Part shown: piece by piece, positions 17,697 to 27,106 of the stretch
How the letters are laid out: each line of letters begins with the position of its first letter
Numbering within the stretch: the first letter of the stretch is position 1
From: Deltaproteobacteria bacterium
Lineage (GTDB): Bacteria; Myxococcota_A; Polyangia; Polyangiales; Ga0077539
Reading direction: 5' to 3'
NCBI GenBank assembly: GCA_030694465.1
Contig: JAUXYJ010000023.1
Span: 372,001-436,000 of the forward strand
DNA length: 64,000 bases
The notes under the pieces: model-generated
What the model was told of the DNA's origin: nothing
Seen by the model: only the letters and a program-made list of their open reading frames with translations
Database searches by the model: none
Translations under genes and position numbers: made by a program

Positions 17697-19019
17697 CTAC
17701 GGCATGTTGTACGCGCACCGAAAGCCCACCGTCGGGAGCCGCGATCGCTCGTCGTAGCCAATGCGCTTGTAGCTCCACAGCACGTACACGTTGGGATCTC
17801 CCACGTTCGCGACCGCTGCAAAGTCTCCGCCGCGCGTCGCATAGAGTGGGCGCGTCTCGGTAGGCATCGTGCACACGGGGTCGGTCACCCCCGCGAGGGG
17901 CCAACAGCGGCCGCCGAGGGCGTCGAAGCGATCGCCCACCCACTCGGTCACGTTTCCCGTGAGGTCATAGAGCCCCTCGCTCGCTGCGAAGCGCGCAACC
18001 GGCGACGTCGCCGCATTGCTGGGTGTGCTCGTGCAGGGCTGCACGGTGCCCGCCATCGCCCGCGACGAGTGCTGCGCGCGGGTACACACGCCACCGGCCG
18101 AGGTGGGCTCGTCTTCGCCCCAGGGGTAGCGCCGCGGGACCACGGTCCCACCGATGGGGCGCAGCGCGACCGCGTAATAATGTTCGGACTCGGTCGGCAG
18201 GCGCCCTCCGTCCCACGCACAGAAAGCCATCGCGGTGTGCCAGTCGACACAGTTGATGGGGTGGCTCTCGCGAGCTCCGGCGGCGGCGGTCCAGTTGCAT
18301 CGCACGTCGCTGTCTGTGCTCACCGGGGGCAAGAACTCTCGTGACACGGTGACAGAGCCGCCGGGATACATCACCGTCGCACCCGCGTTGATCACCTCGC
18401 CGCGAGGGGCGCTCATGAAGCGCCGAAATCGCTCGACGGTGACCTCGGTCGCGTCGAGCGCGACCGTGCTAATTCCCACGCGAACCTCGGGTTCGGCGGG
18501 CTCGCGCCCAAACACAAACGGCATGCTCGGCGCGTCCACGCGGCCTACGCCACATTGGACGAGCCCCGCGACCGGACAGCTGCGGCTCGCGATGCATCGC
18601 CCGGTCCCCGTGGTCCACGTGCGACAAGGCAACGGCGCGCTCGCGTCACTCCCCGCATCGCTAGCGGCGTCTTGGCGAGCGTCCGATGCGTCTCGTACGG
18701 CGACGTCGCCGGAATCGCGTGCGTCAGACAAATGGCTGACATCTGGCAGAGCGTCGTCGAAGAACACGATCCCTGCGTCCCGTGAATCCACGGCGCTGTC
18801 CGCGAGCGCGTCAGGCTCGACCGTGTCTCCCTCCGCAGCGTCCGGCGCGAGCGCGTCTGCCTCGGCGTCGTCCGTAGAGAGCGGTCCGCCATCGCCGAGG
18901 GCGCTCCAAGACCAGCGAAAACACCCGCTCAATGCCTGCCCGCAGAGCACGAGTCCCAACGCCAACGTGGCTCTTGAGCAAAGCAAGTGGGGGCGCTTCG
19001 GGGCAGACTTCATGCGCAC
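17697..19019 (-). CDS. Lipoprotein with FGE-sulfatase (SUMF1-like) domain
   Basis: A signal peptide ends in L-S-G-C; the next 120 residues are a low-complexity Asp/Ala/Ser/Glu tether. The C-terminal 270 residues form a formylglycine-generating-enzyme-like fold: VALDATEVTVERF, NCVDWHTAMAFCAWDGGRLPTE, YPWGEDEP and GNVTEWVGD are all recognisable. The domain is also used for non-catalytic binding and protein modification, and the copper-binding cysteines of true aerobic FGE were not identified here. A role in activating sulfatases is therefore uncertain; none is encoded in the window. Two near-copies of the GGCGACGTCGCC core lie inside this gene. Confidence 0.82.
   Translation of the reverse strand: MRMKSAPKRPHLLCSRATLALGLVLCGQALSGCFRWSWSALGDGGPLSTDDAEADALAPDAAEGDTVEPDALADSAVDSRDAGIVFFDDALPDVSHLSDARDSGDVAVRDASDARQDAASDAGSDASAPLPCRTWTTGTGRCIASRSCPVAGLVQCGVGRVDAPSMPFVFGREPAEPEVRVGISTVALDATEVTVERFRRFMSAPRGEVINAGATVMYPGGSVTVSREFLPPVSTDSDVRCNWTAAAGARESHPINCVDWHTAMAFCAWDGGRLPTESEHYYAVALRPIGGTVVPRRYPWGEDEPTSAGGVCTRAQHSSRAMAGTVQPCTSTPSNAATSPVARFAASEGLYDLTGNVTEWVGDRFDALGGRCWPLAGVTDPVCTMPTETRPLYATRGGDFAAVANVGDPNVYVLWSYKRIGYDERSRLPTVGFRCAYNMP
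17999..18014. repeat. Palindrome core GGCGACGTCGCC inside a gene (15 of 16 match)
   Basis: The 12-bp core is perfect and one outer base differs from the 16-bp consensus. It lies in coding sequence of the FGE-like lipoprotein. Codon content could explain it, but a second copy occurs 700 bp away in the same gene. Confidence 0.6.
18698..18712. repeat. Palindrome core GGCGACGTCGCC inside a gene (15 of 16 match)
   Basis: The core is perfect with one outer base lost. It encodes part of the Asp/Ser-rich tether (SGDVAV) of the FGE-like lipoprotein. Confidence 0.6.
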
Positions 19020-19192
19020 AAACTAGCCACGCTCTGGCCCTTCACGGCAAGCCCGCACGCGCTGAAGCTTTGGTCCCTCGAGGTGAGCCAGCATGGCACA
19101 GCCAGGGTGAGCAACATCGGCGCAATGAGCTCACTCGAGTCAGTGTTTTCTCAGTGATTTTCTTTGGCACAGAGATTTCATTGAGACCACAG

Positions 19193-20887
19193 ATGCCCGT
19201 CGCTCGCATCACGCACCTCGCGATCATCGCGGCGCTCGCTGGCTGCCAAGGCTACCTGCGCGAGCCCCCTGGAGCGACGCCCACCTCACCTCTCACGCAC
19301 CTCGGTGACGCGAGCCTCAACGGCGACGCGACCCCTGACACACCGCCGCCTCGTAGACCACTCACACGCTGCGCGTCGCGGACAACCGAGCCGATGCCTC
19401 TGTTGCGACTAACCCGCGAGCAGTACGTCAACACCGTGCGTGATCTCTTTCGCGACCCAGGGCTGCTCGCGCCAACGTTTGCTCCCGACGACGCGATCAG
19501 CGGATTTCATGTGGGCGCGAGCACGTCCGCGCTTCATGTAGAGCAGCAGCTTAACGCGGCCGAGTCCATCGCCGAGCGCGCCGCCACTCGTCTGCAAATG
19601 TACGTCTCGTGTGCGCCCGCGACGGGCGACGAGGCGTGCGCGGCGCGCTTTGTGACCGACTTTGGCCTGCGCGCCTACCGACGACCTTTGACCGCCGAAG
19701 AGCGCGAAAATCTTCTGGTTGTCTACCGCGCGATCCGTGCAATGGGTGAGGATTTTTCCAGTGCGATGCGATCGGTGATCGAGGCCCTGCTCGCCTCTCC
19801 GCAGTTTCTTTATCACACCGAGCACACCGCCGATCGCGTGGTGGTGGTCGATGGCTTGCTCAAGCTCCGTGGGTTCGGGATCGCCTCACGGCTGAGCTAC
19901 CACTTGTTGAACACCATGCCCGACGACGCGATGCTTGCGCAGGCAGGTCGTGGAGAGCTCGAATCCGACACGCAGATCGATGCCGCCACGCGGACGATGC
20001 TCGATGACGTGCGCGCACGACGTGGCCTCGCGAGCTTCGCGACCCAGTGGCTCGACCTTGACCGAGTGGCGCAGCTTCAGCGCGACCCAGCGCTGATCAC
20101 GGGCTGGAGCACTGACAGCGGTGAGCGACTGCACCGCTCGATCCACGGCTTTATCGAGCGTGCATTTTTTGGCTCAAATCCCACGCTCGATTATCTTTAC
20201 ACCTCGGGAGACGTGCTGCTCGATGGGCCGCTCGCGCGCATCTACGGCGTACCCGGCGTGCGCGGTGACGCGCTGCAGTCCATCGCCCTTGAGCCAGGTC
20301 AACGCGGCGGCCTGATCACCCAGCCAGCGCTTCTTGCGATGCTCTCAAAGAGCGTGATCAGTGACCCGATCCATCGCGGGGTGTTTGTCCTGCGCAAGCT
20401 GCTCTGCCAAGACCTCCCACCGCCCCCTGCGGTCTCGCAAGAGCTCAGCGCGCCCCGCGAAGGCGTCTCGACTCGGATGCGACTCGAAGAGCTCGCCGCA
20501 CGCCCCGCATGCACAAGCTGCCACACGCTGATTAACCCGATCGGCGTGGGCCTTGAGAACTTCGACAGCGCCGGCCGTTGGCGCTCCCACGAGTCCGGCG
20601 TCGCGGTGGATCCAAGTGGAGAATTGCTGAGTATCGCGAGAGACATCCGCACGTTTGGCTCGCCCGTCGAGATGGCTCAGCGCATCGCAGCGAGCGAAGA
20701 AGCCACACGCTGTGTCCCACTGCAGCTCTTTCGCTACACGCTAGGACGCAACGAGACCGAGTCGGACGCGTGCCAAGTCAACGAGCTCACCGAAGACTAC
20801 CGAGCGCAGGGGCTGAGCCTCCGTGCGTTGCTTCGGTTGAGCACCACGACCACAGCGTTTCGCTACGTGCGCCCCGACGCGCCGTGA
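19193..20887 (+). CDS. DUF1592/DUF1588-type c-haem lipoprotein
   Basis: It has a lipoprotein signal ending in L-A-G-C and a Pro/Asp/Thr tether. The body follows the usual order of the DUF1587/1595/1592/1588/1585 family: LTREQYVNTVRDLF, AYRRPLTAEERENLL, LSYHLLNTMPDDAML, PALLAMLSKSVISDPIHRG, a C-T-S-C-H haem c motif followed by NPIGVGLENFD, and a closing RYTLGRNE block. Function is unknown; the haem motif implies a periplasmic redox role. Family members are commonly paired with a DUF1552 protein, which follows immediately here. The ATG at 19193 is chosen because upstream in-frame codons overlap the divergent lipoprotein gene and lack a signal peptide. Confidence 0.88.
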   Translation: MPVARITHLAIIAALAGCQGYLREPPGATPTSPLTHLGDASLNGDATPDTPPPRRPLTRCASRTTEPMPLLRLTREQYVNTVRDLFRDPGLLAPTFAPDDAISGFHVGASTSALHVEQQLNAAESIAERAATRLQMYVSCAPATGDEACAARFVTDFGLRAYRRPLTAEERENLLVVYRAIRAMGEDFSSAMRSVIEALLASPQFLYHTEHTADRVVVVDGLLKLRGFGIASRLSYHLLNTMPDDAMLAQAGRGELESDTQIDAATRTMLDDVRARRGLASFATQWLDLDRVAQLQRDPALITGWSTDSGERLHRSIHGFIERAFFGSNPTLDYLYTSGDVLLDGPLARIYGVPGVRGDALQSIALEPGQRGGLITQPALLAMLSKSVISDPIHRGVFVLRKLLCQDLPPPPAVSQELSAPREGVSTRMRLEELAARPACTSCHTLINPIGVGLENFDSAGRWRSHESGVAVDPSGELLSIARDIRTFGSPVEMAQRIAASEEATRCVPLQLFRYTLGRNETESDACQVNELTEDYRAQGLSLRALLRLSTTTTAFRYVRPDAP

Positions 20888-20950
20888 GCGAAGCGCGCTC
20901 GATTGATTCTTCGTTTGACGAGACAATTCACAGAGAAACGTGACTCCATC

Positions 20951-22378
20951 ATGACCCCACTGTTGCAGCGACGCATGGACCGACGATTGATGCTCGCGGG
21001 CTCGGGCTCTGTGTTTGCTTCATCGCTCTTGCGCTCGGTCACTGGCTTCGCGCAGAGCGCGCCGCCCAAGCGCCTAGTGATCTGGAGCACACCCTGCGGA
21101 GTGATCGAAGAAGACTTTCGGCCCACCGGAGGCGAGCGCAACTTTGTACTCCCGCGGATCTTGGCGCCCCTGGAGCGGGTCAATCCACGGCTACGCGAGA
21201 AGCTCTTGATGTTCGGACCTGGCCGCGCGCAGACCGCGCTCCACGGCGTGCGCACCGAGCGCGGAATCTCAGTCAAATGCAACGCAGATCGCCCCGTCCC
21301 CAGCACGATTGGGCACGGCTGCGAGACGCTGCTCACGGGCATCGCACCCACGATCGCGGGCGAAGCTCGCAGCGCAGCGGGCCCCTCGATTGATCAGTGG
21401 CTCGTGCAACGGCTCAACCCTTCGACGCGGTTTCGCTCGCTGCAGTTCTCAGTCGGCGTGAGCGCGGCAGGGCGCAACGCGCATGAGTGGGCGCTCACAT
21501 GGGGCGGAGCGGGCGCACCTTTGCCCGTCATGAACGACCCCCGCGAGGCCTTCACGCGCGTGTTCTCAAACCTCATGATTGACGACAGCGCGCGGCGACG
21601 GATCGCGCGACGACAGAGCGTCCTTGACGCAGTTCACCGCAACTTTACTGCGGTCCGAGGCACCCTCGGTGCAGAACAGCGGAGGCGTCTCGAGGCGCAC
21701 CTCACGGCACTTCGCGAGGTCGAGCAGCGTGTTCAGAACACCACGGGAGCCGGCGCGATGTGCCGCCCTCCGACGCTCCCGGCCAGCATCGGCCAGGTGA
21801 CCTGGGATCGCTTCGACGGCATCCCCCAGCAGGTCGGTCTGCAGGTCGATCTCATGGTCGCCGCGCTGCAGTGCGGGCTGACTCAAATCGCCTCGTTTCA
21901 GTACGGCACGGCGGCGGCGAACCTCGCGGCCCCTTGGCTCGGAATCGATGAGTTTATCCACACCGTTTCGCATGGCGAGGTGATCCAAGCAGGCCAGACC
22001 GACCGATACCGCAGCGTGGCAGACCCAGTGGCGGCACGAGAGAAATTCTCACGCTACAACGCGTGGCTCACCGAGCAGCTCGCGCGCTTTGTCGACGCCC
22101 TTGAGCGCACGCCCGAAGGCAGCGGGACCATGCTCGACAACACCCTTGTGCTTGTCGTCAACGAGCTGTCCGATGGCAATTTTCACACGCACCAGAACAT
22201 GCCTTGGTATCTCATCGGCAACGTGGGCGAGCATTTTTCGACGGGTCGTTACGTCACATTTGCTGACAAATCGCACAACGATTTGCTCGTAAGCGTCGCC
22301 CGCGCGTTTGGCCAAGACGTGATGTCCTTCGGCGCACCGAGTGCGTGCACGGGCCCGCTGCCCGGTCTCACCCGTTAG
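20951..22378 (+). CDS. DUF1552 secreted protein
   Basis: At 475 residues it has the usual family length. The N terminus (QRRMDRRLMLAGSGS then a hydrophobic run ending F-A-Q) looks like a Tat-type or Sec signal. The mature protein opens with APPKRLVIWSTPCGV, typical of DUF1552, and contains the HTVSHGE and LDNTLVLVVNELSDG stretches seen near the end of the family. Function is unknown; the family partners DUF1592 c-haem proteins in Planctomycetes and Myxococcota. The ATG at 20951 is preferred to an upstream TTG at 20903. It overlaps the convergent kinase gene by 4 bp at the stop codons. Confidence 0.88.
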   Translation: MTPLLQRRMDRRLMLAGSGSVFASSLLRSVTGFAQSAPPKRLVIWSTPCGVIEEDFRPTGGERNFVLPRILAPLERVNPRLREKLLMFGPGRAQTALHGVRTERGISVKCNADRPVPSTIGHGCETLLTGIAPTIAGEARSAAGPSIDQWLVQRLNPSTRFRSLQFSVGVSAAGRNAHEWALTWGGAGAPLPVMNDPREAFTRVFSNLMIDDSARRRIARRQSVLDAVHRNFTAVRGTLGAEQRRRLEAHLTALREVEQRVQNTTGAGAMCRPPTLPASIGQVTWDRFDGIPQQVGLQVDLMVAALQCGLTQIASFQYGTAAANLAAPWLGIDEFIHTVSHGEVIQAGQTDRYRSVADPVAAREKFSRYNAWLTEQLARFVDALERTPEGSGTMLDNTLVLVVNELSDGNFHTHQNMPWYLIGNVGEHFSTGRYVTFADKSHNDLLVSVARAFGQDVMSFGAPSACTGPLPGLTR

Positions 22379-24177
22379 GCCCCGTCGGGGATGTATTCGC
22401 CACCGGTGGCTGGCGCGCTCGCACGCGTGTGGGTCGCAGCCGCGCTCCGTCGTGGCGCTGCACGACGCGGCGCGCGACGCACCACGGCTCGCGTCGGCGC
22501 GACAGTCGCAGCAACAACTGCGGGCGGCGCAGAGGGCACAACGGGCTGCAAAATCACTGGCTCTGGCGCGCGCACGGGCTCAGGCACGATCTCGTGTACC
22601 GGTGCCCTCTCGGCCACCACGGGCAGCGAAGAGACCGCTGCAGCCGCGACAGGCGTAGCGCTCTGCTGCATGCGCAGCATGAGCAACCACGGCACCGCAA
22701 AGAGCAGCACTCCCAACGTCGCGAGCACCAAGTGCATGGGCCTCACGCGGGACCTGCGGGTTGTCTCGGTGATCTCGTTTGCGCGGGGCACCGGAGGCGG
22801 GCCGATCGCGGGGCCCATGTCGAGCTCTACCGGGGACTCTGAGTCATCGTGGACGGGCACAACCGTCTCGAAATCACTGATTTCGTCTGCATCATGGCCC
22901 ATGGACGGGAAGCTGTAGGCCCCTGCTTGGAGCGCGCTGCGGCGCTCTTCGATCTTGGGTCCGAGCCAGTGCGCGAGATACTTCGCGGTGTCTCTCACGG
23001 ACGCCACGCGTGGGACCGCGCGCTCGATCGCGTCGGCAAAACAGCGCGCGTCAACGAAACGCGAAGACACATTGCGGTCGAGGGCTTGCTGTACGGCGTC
23101 GTCAATGGACGCGGGCAGCGCGGGTCGCAAGCTGGTCAGGTTTGCGATGCTCCCTCGGAGCACCCGCGCGGTGGTCTCGTAGTCATTTGTACCAGCAAAA
23201 AGCCTGCGTCCTGCGAGAAGCTCCCAGAGCACAACCCCTGCCGCAAACACGTCCACCGAGCGCGTCAGGTGCTCATCACGAAACTGCTCGGGCGCCATGT
23301 AGGCGAACTTGCCGCGCACGTGCCCCGCGCGCGTATGCGAGGCACCGAGCGCCGCTTTTGCGATCCCAAAATCGGCCAAGCGCGTGACGCCATCGACACC
23401 GATCAAGATGTTCTGCGGCGAGACATCTCGATGGACGATGTGCAGCGGGCGCCCTTCGTGATCACACGCTTCGTGGGCAGCGTGAAGCCCTGCCAGCATG
23501 TCCAACACGATCCGCGCGGCGATCGCCAGGGGAACATGCTGTCTCGCGCGCCGGGTCACACGCACGAGCTCGGCCAAGCTCGCGCCCTCGATGTAATCCA
23601 TCACCAAGAACGGCACGTCTTCGAAGCCCACATCGAGGGTCGCCACCACGTTGGGATGACCGATGTTTGCTGCCAAACGAGCCTCTTCGAAGAACATGTT
23701 TGAGAACTCGGCGTCGTCGGCCAAGTGCGGGTGACACACTTTGACCGCGACGCAGCGCGAGAACCCGTTCATGCCATGGGTGCGCGCGACGTAGACCGTC
23801 GCCATGCCGCCCGCCGAGACCTTGGTCAAGAGCTCATAGCGCCCGAGCATGCGTGTGGACGGAGCTCTGCGCGAGGTGATCCCCGAGATGCCGCTGGGCC
23901 GGTGCTCAGTGCGCGCGGTGGGCGGATCGTCGAGCAGGTCCTCAATCACGTGATCGACCACCGTCGCGTTGAACGCAGGCAGCTTGGCCGCCACCGGGAT
24001 CGGTGGCATCAGCGGCAGCGAAGCTAAGCGCGCGCGCGGTGCGGTCACGCCCTTCATGAGCGTGGTGCCATGGTCACTAAACTCACGGCTCGGGTCACGG
24101 CGTGCTTGCCAAAGACTCAACGAGCGCTCAGCGGTCGGAATCTCATCCTGATCGTCTACAGCGAGTGCGTCTGCCAT
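22375..24177 (-). CDS. Membrane-anchored Ser/Thr protein kinase
   Basis: This is a Hanks-type kinase of 600 residues. The kinase domain (about residues 110-380) has the Gly-rich loop (SAGGMATVYVAR), the VAVK lysine, a catalytic loop HRDVSPQNIL, DFGIAKA and an APE-like MAPEQF motif, so it should be active. A hydrophobic segment around residue 490 separates it from a Pro/Ala/Arg-rich C-terminal tail that would be extracytoplasmic. No recognised sensor domain is visible. An upstream GTG at 24195 is possible; the ATG gives MADALAVDDQ. It sits alone on the - strand between DUF1552 and mmsA. Confidence 0.92.
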   Translation of the reverse strand: MADALAVDDQDEIPTAERSLSLWQARRDPSREFSDHGTTLMKGVTAPRARLASLPLMPPIPVAAKLPAFNATVVDHVIEDLLDDPPTARTEHRPSGISGITSRRAPSTRMLGRYELLTKVSAGGMATVYVARTHGMNGFSRCVAVKVCHPHLADDAEFSNMFFEEARLAANIGHPNVVATLDVGFEDVPFLVMDYIEGASLAELVRVTRRARQHVPLAIAARIVLDMLAGLHAAHEACDHEGRPLHIVHRDVSPQNILIGVDGVTRLADFGIAKAALGASHTRAGHVRGKFAYMAPEQFRDEHLTRSVDVFAAGVVLWELLAGRRLFAGTNDYETTARVLRGSIANLTSLRPALPASIDDAVQQALDRNVSSRFVDARCFADAIERAVPRVASVRDTAKYLAHWLGPKIEERRSALQAGAYSFPSMGHDADEISDFETVVPVHDDSESPVELDMGPAIGPPPVPRANEITETTRRSRVRPMHLVLATLGVLLFAVPWLLMLRMQQSATPVAAAAVSSLPVVAERAPVHEIVPEPVRAPEPVILQPVVPSAPPAVVAATVAPTRAVVRRAPRRAAPRRSAAATHTRASAPATGGEYIPDGA

Positions 24178-24265
24178 GAGCCTAACCAAAAGCACAGCAT
24201 GTGCCAGGGCATGACACAGACGAACTCATGGAGTTGTCTCTGCAAATTCGCAGCGATTTACTCAG

Positions 24266-24278
24266 CTTACAGCGTAAG
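24266..24278. promoter_or_regulatory. Inverted repeat CTTACAGCGTAAG, copy 1
   Basis: This lies in the 183-bp gap upstream of the Ser/Thr kinase and downstream of mmsA. The same half-sites with a 3-bp spacer recur at 27071 and 41720. Its size fits a small operator; the regulator is unknown. Confidence 0.45.
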
Positions 24279-24360
24279 TCTACAACCACGCTCTACCCCC
24301 GGCCCCACTGCGCGCATCTGAAGACTGAGCAGACGCTGCGCATCCCCCGACTGCGCAAGA

Positions 24361-25860
24361 TCAGCTCATCCAGCTCGCGTCTGCGTAGACGGCCCACTTC
24401 TCGGTGATCTTCTTGGGTCGGCTCCAGAAGCGAAACCCGTCCCAGCCGGTCATGTCGCCGTGGCCAAATTTGCTCGCGTTAAAGCCACCAAACGAGAAGG
24501 GTTCGCGCGGGACCGGGACGCCCACGTTGACGCCCACCATGCCGGCCTCGAGCTTCTCGATCGCGTGCCTCGCGACAGCGCCGCGGGTCGTAAAGATCGC
24601 CGCGCCGTTGGCGTAGAGGCTCTTGTTTTGCAGCGCGATCGCGGCGTCGAGCGTCGGCTGACGCACGATCGAGAGCACGGGGCCAAAGATCTCTTCGCAG
24701 CCTGCGGGCATCTCAATCGTGACGTTGTCGAGCACGGTGGGTCCGATCCAGTGTCCGGGGCTGCCATCGACCGAGGCCCCGCGGCCGTCGACGAGCACCT
24801 TGGCGCCGAGGGACTCTGCCTGCGCGATGTACGTGAGAATTCGCTCGCGAGATGCGCCCGAAATGATCGAGCCCATGTCTTCGCCGAGGCGGATTTTCTT
24901 CACGTGCGCGACCATGCCGTCCACGATGGGTTGCACGTCGCCGACGCCCACCATGAGCGAGCTGGCCATGCAGCGCTGCCCTGCGCAACCAAACGAGCTC
25001 GCGATGACGTTGGACGCGGTGAGCTCGACGTCGGCATCGGGGACCACGATCACGTGGTTCTTTGCGCTTCCGAGGCACAGCATGCGCTTGCCCGTCGCGG
25101 CGCCGCGACCGTAGAGAATCTTGGCGACCTTTGAGCTTCCCACAAAGCCCACGGCTTGGATGTCTGGGTGATCGACGACCGCTTCGACGGCCTCGCGCTG
25201 ACCGTTGATGACGTTAAACAGCCCGTCGGCGAGGCCTGCTTCTTTGAGCAGCTCGGCGAGCTTCATGGCGCCGTAGGGGACGACCTCGCTGGGCTTAAGA
25301 ATAAAAGCATTGCCTGCCATCAGCGCGTTGGGGACCATCCACAACGGGACCATCACCGGAAAGTTAAACGGCACGATCCCCGCGACGATTCCCAGGGGTT
25401 CGTGCACGGTGCGGCAGTTTACTCCGCGCGAGACATCGAGCTGTCCGCCGTCGGCCATCATCGGGAGTCCGATCGCGAACTCGACGCACTCGATGCCCTT
25501 CTCGACGTCGCCCTTGCCCTCTGCGAAGGTCTTGCCGTTCTCGTGCGAGACCAACCAGCAGAGCTCTTCGAGGTCGCGCTCCATGAGCGCTTTCAAGCGA
25601 AAGAGCACCTGGGCGCGCTCGCGCATCGGCGTGTTCTTCCACGCGGGAAGCGCGATCTTGGCCGCCTCGACCGCGGCCGCTACGTCGGGCGCACCCGAGA
25701 GCGTGACCTTGCCCATCGCCATGCCGTGCCGCGGGTTCTCGACCGCGAGCCACTGCCCCGTCGAACCGTCTACCCACTTACCGCCGATCCAATTGCGAAT
25801 CGGCACGTATTCTTGAAACGCATAGCTCCGTGCAGCAAACGAGGGCAGCTTCTGGCTCAT
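24361..25860 (-). CDS. mmsA: Methylmalonate-semialdehyde dehydrogenase (CoA-acylating)
   Basis: This aldehyde dehydrogenase family member has the length (499 aa) and motifs of MmsA. It oxidises methylmalonate or malonate semialdehyde to propionyl- or acetyl-CoA in valine, thymine and inositol breakdown. Visible hallmarks are the nucleotide-binding VGSSKVAK stretch, the active-site Cys in FGCAGQRCMASS, and LEAGMVGVNVGVPVP near the end, typical of MmsA rather than generic aldehyde dehydrogenases. The ATG at 25860 has AGGAG about 13 bases upstream; an ATG eight codons earlier is possible. No other valine-degradation gene is adjacent. Confidence 0.92.
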   Translation of the reverse strand: MSQKLPSFAARSYAFQEYVPIRNWIGGKWVDGSTGQWLAVENPRHGMAMGKVTLSGAPDVAAAVEAAKIALPAWKNTPMRERAQVLFRLKALMERDLEELCWLVSHENGKTFAEGKGDVEKGIECVEFAIGLPMMADGGQLDVSRGVNCRTVHEPLGIVAGIVPFNFPVMVPLWMVPNALMAGNAFILKPSEVVPYGAMKLAELLKEAGLADGLFNVINGQREAVEAVVDHPDIQAVGFVGSSKVAKILYGRGAATGKRMLCLGSAKNHVIVVPDADVELTASNVIASSFGCAGQRCMASSLMVGVGDVQPIVDGMVAHVKKIRLGEDMGSIISGASRERILTYIAQAESLGAKVLVDGRGASVDGSPGHWIGPTVLDNVTIEMPAGCEEIFGPVLSIVRQPTLDAAIALQNKSLYANGAAIFTTRGAVARHAIEKLEAGMVGVNVGVPVPREPFSFGGFNASKFGHGDMTGWDGFRFWSRPKKITEKWAVYADASWMS

Positions 25861-26233
25861 GGCAAACAACGCTCTCCTGTCCATCCGCGGCTCCGCACCT
25901 TGCGTTGCCCGCAAATGATCGCGCACGGTAGCGCGATTTCGGCGCTCTGGCAGCGAGCTTCGGCATCCCTCCGCGTGGATTCTCTGTCGTTTCGGCCGCA
26001 AGGCCCTCGGCGCAGGGCGGGCGCGTGATTGAAAGCTCCGACCGGCAAGAACGCCGAGGTTGCTGCGCGGACCTCACGCACGGGTCAGGGTCGAGTGAGC
26101 GAGGTCTCTGGATGACTTGGCGAAGCCACGATCGAGCGTATCGCATGCAATTTGCCACGCCCGCAGAACCATGGCAGCCCCGCGTTTGCGCTTGCCGAAG
26201 CGCAGCGAATTCACGCATAGAGTGAGCACAACG
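25861..26233. other. Divergent intergenic region, 373 bp
   Basis: No gene is convincing in this stretch between mmsA and the DUF1295 gene. Open frames on both strands are Arg- and Cys-rich and lack ribosome-binding sites. It contains an inverted repeat (26187-26204). It may be a shared promoter region; no clear -35/-10 pair was found. Confidence 0.5.
26187..26204. promoter_or_regulatory. Inverted repeat TGCGCTT-GCCG-AAGCGCA
   Basis: This inverted repeat has perfect 7-bp arms and a 4-bp loop, 29 bp upstream of the chosen DUF1295 start. It could be a leader hairpin or an operator. If translation starts at the alternative ATG at 26171 it would lie inside the coding region. Confidence 0.3.
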
Positions 26234-27052
26234 ATGGTGATCCTAGGTCCAGTGTTTGATATCCCGCTCGCAGTGTGTGCGGGCGCCGCGGCGCTCTGTT
26301 GGGCGCTCAATGTGTTGACCGAAGAGTGCTCGTGGGTAGACCGGCTCTGGTCCATCCTGCCCCCGGTCTATGCTTGGCTCTTCGCGGTTCTGAGCGGTCT
26401 TCACCCGCGCGCGGTGCTGATGGCAGTGCTCGCGACGGCGTGGGGCGTGAGGCTCACGTACAACTTTGCGCGCAAGGGCGGTTACGCCCGCGGAGGCGAG
26501 GACTATCGCTGGCAAGCGCTCAGAGAGCTCATGCCGCCGTGGGCCTTTCAGGTCTTCAGCCTGCTCTTCATCGCGGGGTATCAAAACGCTTTGATCTTCG
26601 GGTTTACGCTGCCGGCGTACGTTGTGGCGGTGGGCCCACGCACGCCGCTCAACGCGCTCGATCTGCTCTTCACTGCGCTCTTTGTCGCGGCCCTCGTGGG
26701 CGAGACCGTCGCGGACCAACAACAGTGGAGCTTTCACCAGAAGAAGAAGGCTGCTCGCGCGCGCGGCGAGGCCCCCGAAGAGCTCTTCTTGACGCAGGGA
26801 TTGTTTGCCTACTCACGGCACCCCAATTTCTTCTTCGAGCAATCGCAGTGGTGGATCTTTACGCTCTTCGCGATCGCAGCAGGGCTCCCATGGCTCAACT
26901 TTGGGGTCGCAGGCGTGACACTGCTCACCATGCTCTTTGACGGCTCGTCACGGTTTACTGAGTTTCTCACGGTGCGAAAATACCCCACCTACCGCGAGTA
27001 CCAATCGCGCGTGTCTCGCATGATCCCCTGGTTCGCCTCGCGCAAGCAGTAA
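26234..27052 (+). CDS. DUF1295 / steroid 5-alpha-reductase-like membrane protein
   Basis: This 272-residue protein has about six membrane segments. The C-terminal half holds the YSRHPNFFFEQSQWW motif and the RKYPTYREYQ stretch characteristic of DUF1295 and related 5-alpha-reductase/isoprenylcysteine methyltransferase-fold proteins. It probably binds NAD(P)H and acts on a lipid or sterol-like substrate in the membrane, but the substrate is unknown. The ATG at 26234 starts directly before the first hydrophobic segment; the upstream ATG at 26171 would add a basic tail. It is convergent with the aconitase-family gene. Confidence 0.82.
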   Translation: MVILGPVFDIPLAVCAGAAALCWALNVLTEECSWVDRLWSILPPVYAWLFAVLSGLHPRAVLMAVLATAWGVRLTYNFARKGGYARGGEDYRWQALRELMPPWAFQVFSLLFIAGYQNALIFGFTLPAYVVAVGPRTPLNALDLLFTALFVAALVGETVADQQQWSFHQKKKAARARGEAPEELFLTQGLFAYSRHPNFFFEQSQWWIFTLFAIAAGLPWLNFGVAGVTLLTMLFDGSSRFTEFLTVRKYPTYREYQSRVSRMIPWFASRKQ

Positions 27053-27065
27053 GCCCCCCAGGGCT
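27052..27065. terminator. Weak hairpin after the DUF1295 stop
   Basis: AGCCC...GGGCT forms a 5-bp GC-rich stem with a C-rich loop immediately at the stop codon. No U-run follows, so the terminator call is tentative. Confidence 0.25.
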
Positions 27066-27070
27066 GCTTG

Positions 27071-27085
27071 ACTTACAGCGTAAGT
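27071..27085. promoter_or_regulatory. Inverted repeat ACTTACAGCGTAAGT, copy 2
   Basis: This sits between the convergent DUF1295 and aconitase-family genes. The half-sites are 6 bp with a 3-bp spacer and are shared with the copies at 24266 and 41720. Confidence 0.45.
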
Positions 27086-27106
27086 TAGCGCGTTGGAGAG
27101 GGTGGA

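Noticed and set aside
19165-19179. Possible sigma-54 promoter before the DUF1592 gene (TGGCAC-N5-TTTC)
   Set aside because: The -24 element matches but the -12 element lacks the required GC (it reads TTTC), so it is not a credible sigma-54 site.
18932-19192. Extended N terminus for the DUF1592 gene
   Set aside because: It overlaps the divergent lipoprotein gene and removes the natural signal peptide position.
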